This document shows, piece after piece, positions 27,552 to 31,003 of a DNA stretch of 31,003 nt. The notes beneath the pieces were generated by a model. It did no database searches, was not told the DNA's origin, and saw nothing but the letters and a program-made list of their open reading frames with translations. Both the position numbers and the translations under genes were made by a program. This DNA comes from CAZPQK01 sp964588695. Lineage in GTDB: Bacteria > Krumholzibacteriota > Krumholzibacteriia > WVZY01 > JAKEHA01. Location: contig CAZPQK010000019.1 in NCBI GenBank assembly GCA_964588695.1, forward strand, positions 1 through 31,003, given 5' to 3'. The first letter of the stretch is position 1, and each line of letters begins with the position of its first letter.

Positions 27552-27580
27552 TTGGTAATCTTAGACTCCCCTGCTACAAT
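27552..27580 (+). promoter_or_regulatory. Sigma70-type promoter with extended -10
   Basis: TTGGTA at 27552-27557 and TACAAT at 27575-27580 are separated by exactly 17 bases, and TGC directly precedes the -10. The start would be about 60 bases before the ATG at 27651. It is the best promoter match in the window. Confidence 0.55.
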
Positions 27581-27650
27581 CATGGGGCCACACCGCATCC
27601 TTCCCTTGCCATAGCGTAGGTTGCAGTTATTCATCATTTGGGAGTCTCCC

Positions 27651-28292
27651 ATGTTACTTCGCGTTCGACCCGCCGTGGGTGTGGCACTTGCCGCATTGGC
27701 ACTGAGCCTGTTACTACCGGTAACTTCCGCCGCCAGTATCATCACCTACACTGGTTCATCCGGCCCAGCGCTGGGCACTGTCACCGTCACCGTGTCGACT
27801 CCATCGCCCGGCAACGCCGACGTGGCCGGAGCTTCGCCAAACGTCATCAACGTCACCACGAAACAGTTCGATAATATCGATGCCATTTGGATGACGTTCG
27901 ACGTCGCCGACGACGGTATCGGCACAACCGAATACCTGGTTACCGAGACGGTTACCAACAACTCTGGCGTCGACTGGATTGGTTATCAGTTGATGCTGGG
28001 TACCGGCACCGACGGTGGTTGGGTGCAGTCGCCATTGGGTACGCAACTCGACTTCGATATTCCCGACGATGACTCGCCACGCGACTTTACACCGTTTACC
28101 ACGCTGGTGTACGACGACGCGACCATCGACGCGGTGAGTGGTCTCTTGACCGCGGGCTCCACCGCTACATTCACGTACGTGATTGATGTACCAAACTCAT
28201 ACACGGATTTTTCGATCCGCTCATCGCCGCGGGTTCTGCCCGTACCGGTAAAGCAAGGAACGTGGGGATCGATCAAAGCCTTATACCAGTAA
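27651..28292 (+). CDS. Secreted beta-rich protein with KALYQ C-terminal tag
   Basis: The protein has 213 residues. The start at 27651 is favoured over 27621 by GGGAG six bases upstream and by the clean signal peptide that follows (basic start, 'VALAALALSLLLPVTSAAS'). The mature part is Thr/Val/Asp-rich with repeated strands ('GTVTVTVSTPSPG', 'TEYLVTETVTNNSGVDWIGYQLMLGTG'), suggesting one or two beta-sandwich modules of a PEP-CTERM-like or choice-of-anchor type. It lacks a PEP motif. It ends in LPVPVKQGTWGSIKALYQ, the same tail as the unrelated LamG-like protein at 9540. It has its own promoter upstream and a terminator after it. Function unknown. Confidence 0.75.
   Translation: MLLRVRPAVGVALAALALSLLLPVTSAASIITYTGSSGPALGTVTVTVSTPSPGNADVAGASPNVINVTTKQFDNIDAIWMTFDVADDGIGTTEYLVTETVTNNSGVDWIGYQLMLGTGTDGGWVQSPLGTQLDFDIPDDDSPRDFTPFTTLVYDDATIDAVSGLLTAGSTATFTYVIDVPNSYTDFSIRSSPRVLPVPVKQGTWGSIKALYQ
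28236..28289 (+). other. Codons for the shared C-terminal tail VKQ-T-G-KALY (copy 2)
   Basis: The last 18 codons before the stop encode LPVPVKQGTWGSIKALYQ. Eleven of 18 residues equal those of copy 1 at 9543-9596. An R/S-rich run just upstream (S-I-R-S-S-P-R) may be a linker. Confidence 0.6.
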
Positions 28293-28321
28293 GCCTTCCT
28301 CGCATTAACAGCGTAAATGAA

Positions 28322-28353
28322 AAACCCCGCTGATCGATTGACCAGCGGGGTTT
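28322..28353. terminator. Bidirectional terminator between convergent genes
   Basis: AAACCCCGCTG (28322-28332) pairs perfectly with CAGCGGGGTTT (28343-28353) around a ten-base loop. CTTTTCC follows on the plus strand; AAATGAAAA precedes it, giving T's on the minus strand. It ends both the tagged secreted protein gene and the FKBP gene. Confidence 0.8.
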
Positions 28354-28378
28354 CTTTTCCTGGCTTGCCACAAATGGC

Positions 28379-28804
28379 TTAGACGATCGCTACCAGTTCC
28401 AGATGAAACGTGAGGTCTTTGCCCGCCAACGGATGATTTCCATCGATCGTGATGCTGGCGTCGTCGACTGCGGTCACCACCACAGGAATGCTGTGCTGAC
28501 CGTTGTTCATTTCTAATCCATCGCCAACCTTCGGGTCGAGCCCATCCGGAAGCTGGGCGCGCTCGACTTGCAGCACGCGCTCGGGCTCGTGTTCGCCATA
28601 AGCGTCGGCGCATGGAATTTTCACAGTCTTGCTTTCGCCGGTTGCCATTCCGTCAATCGCGTTATCGAATCCCGGAATCACCTGGCCGGCGCCAACCGTA
28701 AACTCGAGCGGATCGCGCCCCTCCGAGCTATCGAATTGGCTGCCGTCGTCGAGGGTGCCTTTATAGTGAACTTGTACGGTATCGCCTTTTTTTGCCTGGG
28801 CCAC
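28379..28804 (-). CDS. FKBP-type peptidyl-prolyl isomerase, SlyD-like
   Basis: The protein has 141 residues from the GTG at 28804, with AGGA about ten bases upstream; an earlier GTG at 28813 sits too close to that site. SlyD-type proteins catalyse Xaa-Pro cis/trans isomerisation and act as chaperones. The FKBP core is clear: 'VQVHYKGTLDDGSQFDSS', 'PLEFTVGAGQVIPGFDNAIDGM'. An inserted IF-like domain spans about 70-125, and the ending 'DGNHPLAGKDLTFHLEL' is characteristic of SlyD. The His-rich metal-binding tail of E. coli SlyD is absent. No signal peptide, so cytoplasmic. It has its own promoter candidate upstream and shares a terminator with the convergent gene. Confidence 0.93.
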   Translation of the reverse strand: MAQAKKGDTVQVHYKGTLDDGSQFDSSEGRDPLEFTVGAGQVIPGFDNAIDGMATGESKTVKIPCADAYGEHEPERVLQVERAQLPDGLDPKVGDGLEMNNGQHSIPVVVTAVDDASITIDGNHPLAGKDLTFHLELVAIV

Positions 28805-28853
28805 GAAAATCACGTCCTAATGGTTTAAAGTAGAATAGATATTGAAGGTGAAC

Positions 28854-28882
28854 AGTATACGGGTTCTCGCCAGAATCGTCCA
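28854..28882 (-). promoter_or_regulatory. Promoter candidate for the FKBP gene
   Basis: On the minus strand TGGACG (28882-28877) and TATACT (28859-28854) are 17 bases apart, about 50 bases before the start at 28804. The -35 matches four and the -10 five of six consensus positions. Confidence 0.45.
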
Positions 28883-28896
28883 TTCCGAGATAACGG

Positions 28897-29562
28897 CTAT
28901 CTGGGAATGACGTACAGAAAGACGGAGAAAAAGTGACAGATCGACCCGGCGAGAACGAACACGTGCCAGACCGCGTGGTGAAACGGGAGTCGTCTCCATA
29001 GATAGAAAACCACACCCAGTGTGTACGCGACGCCTCCAGCGATTAGGAACGCCATGCCCCCGGTTTCAAGCTCGCGGACAAGGGGTTTGATGGCGGCTAC
29101 AATTCCCCATCCCATCAGTACGTAGAGCGCTAGTTGTAGCTTGCGAGCCCTCCCCAGCGAAATCGCCTCCAACAAAACACCGGCGATTGCCAGTCCCCAC
29201 ACAATGCCAAAGATCGACCAGCCCAAGCCGCCTTGCAGCGAAACCAGTGCGAACGGCGTGTAGGTACCGGCGATCAGCAGGAAGATCGACGCGTGATCGA
29301 GAATGCCAAACACACGCTTTGCAGTTCCGCGGGGCAAAGCATGGTAGAAGGTGGACGACGTGTACAACATGACCAGCGTCGCGCCGTATATCGCGCACGA
29401 CACAACGTGGATGGCGCTTCCCTTCATAGCAGCGAACACAACCATCAGCACCAGCGCAGCGATGCCCAACAGCATGCCCACGCCGTGGGTGATACTGTGC
29501 GCGATTTCTTCACCGATGGAATAGTGCACATCGGGGTCTGTGCGTTTGCTAGCAGGTGACAT
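28897..29562 (-). CDS. Hemolysin III / AdipoR-family seven-TM membrane protein
   Basis: The protein has 221 residues with seven hydrophobic segments, the normal length for the family. Signatures are 'STFYHALPRGTAKRVFGILDHASIFLLIAGTYTPFAL' split over TM2-TM3 and the C-terminal HHAVWHVFVLAGSICHFFSV. Together they provide the conserved Ser, His and Asp residues that hold the metal in the related adiponectin receptors. The role in bacteria is unsettled: YqfA/TrhA members are linked to membrane fluidity or energy metabolism, and hemolytic activity is reported for only a few. It follows the terminator of the cytochrome gene and lies about 90 bases before the FKBP start. Co-transcription with FKBP is possible, though FKBP also has a promoter candidate. 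Confidence 0.92.
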   Translation of the reverse strand: MSPASKRTDPDVHYSIGEEIAHSITHGVGMLLGIAALVLMVVFAAMKGSAIHVVSCAIYGATLVMLYTSSTFYHALPRGTAKRVFGILDHASIFLLIAGTYTPFALVSLQGGLGWSIFGIVWGLAIAGVLLEAISLGRARKLQLALYVLMGWGIVAAIKPLVRELETGGMAFLIAGGVAYTLGVVFYLWRRLPFHHAVWHVFVLAGSICHFFSVFLYVIPR

Positions 29563-29604
29563 GCGGCAAACCTAACACTGTCATTGCAGTTGTCCAAAAA
29601 GAAA

Positions 29605-29638
29605 AGGAGCGGCCGCATCTGCTAAATGCGCCGCTCCT
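29605..29638 (-). terminator. Terminator of the cytochrome gene
   Basis: AGGAGCGG (29605-29612) pairs with CCGCTCCT (29631-29638), and inside it CGCAT pairs with ATGCG with one bulged C. Read on the minus strand the stem is followed by TTTTCTTTTT, a strong T-run. It lies about 40 bases after the stop at 29676. Confidence 0.75.
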
Positions 29639-29675
29639 CTTCTGCCGTTGCTCCAGCAACGCAAACTGCTGTGCC

Positions 29676-31003
29676 CTATCTTATGATTGTAAGTCGGTGC
29701 GTTTGTACTTCTCGACCCGACTTTAGCCGCACAAAGTAGATACCGGAACTCACACGCTGCCCCTTACGATTGCGCAGGTTCCAGTTGGCCGTGTGGTTAC
29801 CAATTGCGTGGTTGGTGTCGTTAACCAGCTCTTGTACCAGACGACCTTTAACATCGTAGACTGCCATTTGCACCGGCCCCTGATTGCCGACGGTAAAACC
29901 GAGACGGGTCGATCCGCCGGTAACCGGGTTGGCTCCAGCAATCCAGAGGGCCAGCGGTGCACGCGTAGGCGTATCGCCAACCCCGGTGATGGTCACCGGA
30001 GTGGAAGCGGGGTTGGCCGGATCCGAACCGGCGTCGCGCTCGTCCCCGTCGAGGTGACCGTCTCCGTCGCGGTCGGTGCCCAGGCGGGTTTCGCAACCCA
30101 ACGGCACGCCAGTGAAGGTGACCTCGGTACCCACACCAGCCGCCGCCAGCAGCGTCGCCTGCGAGACATCGGGATCGAGGTCGCGATCGGGATCATACAG
30201 ACCGCTACCGATGTAGGTATAACCGACAATCTCGGTTCCCGTGTTGGCTTTGGCAACCAGGCCTATCAGACCCAGATCGGCCTCGGCTTCCAGCGTGTTA
30301 ACCCGCCCAATTCCTGCGGCCTGATTGGTGCCGTCCATAGTCCATTGCGCGCCAATCGCCGGGTGCGTTCCGGTATCAAAAGAGAGCAGGAAGGCTTCGA
30401 CGTCGCGCCGCTCGGTGTCGTTGTTAAAACTAAACAACGGAAACTGGAGAAAGGAAAAAATCTCCGGCTCTTCGCCGTCAGCAGTAAATCCGAATCCACG
30501 AATAGTGTTGGCCGAGGCATTATCAAAGCCGGTCTTTTCGTAGAGATTTCGAAGGTGTGGGACGACCTTTCCTTCGGCGTCCATAATGGCCGCCGCGGGG
30601 ATACCCGCGTTGTTGGTTCCCAAAGGCAACGCGTGACAGTTAACGCACTGCGCCCCGCCAAAAAGGCCACCGCTCTGGAACAAACTCTCGCCGGTGATTG
30701 GGTTAGCACCATTGAGACTCGACGCCAACGAATTGTCCAGGTTCCGGTGCGGATTAGACGGGTAGTTGATCCCAAAGATAAAATCCTGAAACAGCTGCAT
30801 GTCGGGGCCGCTAAGAAACGTCCCTCGACCCAACAGATCAACAAACGCCGGGTTAAACGTCGCAAACACAGCGCGATCGCCACGCCAGTGAAGCGGCTCT
30901 GTTCCTGAGAGTCCTTTAAGTGACTGCGTCGTGAACGGACCTTTCATGGGGTGCAGGTCGGCCGATCCCGGGGGGCCAGGCAACATAAATCCCAGCGTCG
31001 GGT
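29676..31003 (-). CDS. Exported c-type cytochrome with Ca-binding region and FlgD-like tail (partial)
   Basis: The frame is open through the right edge, so the N-terminus is missing; 436 residues follow the first internal Met and five more codons are visible before it. The visible part starts inside a cytochrome-c/peroxidase-like region: 'LHWRGDRAVFATFNPAFVDLL', 'PSNPHRNLDNSL' and one heme motif CVNCH (residues 114-118 from that Met). An Asp-rich loop near 305-325 (DRDGDGHLDGDE) resembles thrombospondin type-3 or EF-like calcium sites. The last 90 or so residues form a FlgD-like sorting domain ('MAVYDVKGRLVQELV', 'GIYFVRL'). It is thus probably a surface-exposed electron-transfer or peroxidase-type protein. 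The heme count and enzyme class need the missing part. A terminator follows it. Confidence 0.83.
   Translation of the reverse strand, partial: PTLGFMLPGPPGSADLHPMKGPFTTQSLKGLSGTEPLHWRGDRAVFATFNPAFVDLLGRGTFLSGPDMQLFQDFIFGINYPSNPHRNLDNSLASSLNGANPITGESLFQSGGLFGGAQCVNCHALPLGTNNAGIPAAAIMDAEGKVVPHLRNLYEKTGFDNASANTIRGFGFTADGEEPEIFSFLQFPLFSFNNDTERRDVEAFLLSFDTGTHPAIGAQWTMDGTNQAAGIGRVNTLEAEADLGLIGLVAKANTGTEIVGYTYIGSGLYDPDRDLDPDVSQATLLAAAGVGTEVTFTGVPLGCETRLGTDRDGDGHLDGDERDAGSDPANPASTPVTITGVGDTPTRAPLALWIAGANPVTGGSTRLGFTVGNQGPVQMAVYDVKGRLVQELVNDTNHAIGNHTANWNLRNRKGQRVSSGIYFVRLKSGREVQTHRLTIIR

Noticed and set aside
29793..30908. 371-codon open frame on the plus strand
   Set aside because: It is fully antisense to the cytochrome gene, has no ribosome site and a basic, low-complexity translation without domains; the minus-strand frame has heme and FlgD-like motifs.

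Overview
The window is a contiguous, gene-dense bacterial chromosome segment with 21 supported protein genes, the last one cut by the right edge. I see no rRNA, tRNA, CRISPR array, insertion sequence or prophage. Two proteins end in FlgD-like, type IX-style C-terminal domains, one carrying the NYPNPFNP signature. There are also several signal-peptide proteins and lipoproteins, beta-sandwich repeats and many GTG starts. Together these point to a GC-moderate member of the FCB superphylum or one of its candidate phyla (for example Latescibacterota, Eisenbacteria, Krumholzibacteriota or Zixibacteria). The phylum is an inference and is not fixed by the sequence.

Region 1 (1-10.3 kb) is mostly cell-surface genes. 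It holds an unrecognised lipoprotein and a minus-strand pair (small cupin, then a two-TM protein with a PLD/DUF5919-like domain). A small secreted protein follows, translationally coupled to a large HEFGH metalloprotease with a P-domain, a GEVEDY motif and a FlgD-like tail. Next are a Hint-domain lipoprotein that looks truncated or frameshifted, a metzincin-like protease with a fibronectin III domain, and a secreted LamG-like protein.

Region 2 (10.4-19.6 kb, minus strand) is a glycogen operon. In transcription order it encodes a free-standing CBM48 protein, a GT4 glucan synthase-like enzyme, a GH57 branching enzyme, an alpha-glucan phosphorylase, 4-alpha-glucanotransferase (MalQ) and debranching enzyme (GlgX). 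The GT4/GH57 junction is directly abutting. The GlgP/MalQ and MalQ/GlgX junctions overlap as TAGTG and GTGA. The set can build, branch, phosphorolyse and debranch glycogen; no glgC is present.

Region 3 (19.7-25.4 kb, minus strand) is a second tight operon. It encodes a threonine-synthase-like PLP enzyme, a DUF1611/DgcN-like P-loop protein, a fusion of a MurL-like PP-loop domain to a creatininase-family amidohydrolase, and a dipeptide-epimerase/DgcA-like enolase-superfamily enzyme. Three of the four parts have relatives acting on D/L-glutamate or glutamyl peptides. This is my best candidate for an undescribed pathway.

Region 4 (25.5-31 kb) has three secreted or lipid-anchored proteins of unknown role, a SlyD-like FKBP isomerase, a hemolysin-III/AdipoR-family membrane protein and the C-terminal part of an exported c-type cytochrome with a FlgD-like tail. 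The two secreted proteins at 9540-10265 and 27651-28292 are otherwise unrelated but share an 18-residue C-terminal tail (VKQ-T-G-KALY), which looks like a sorting tag separate from the FlgD-like one. Clear hairpin terminators separate several units.
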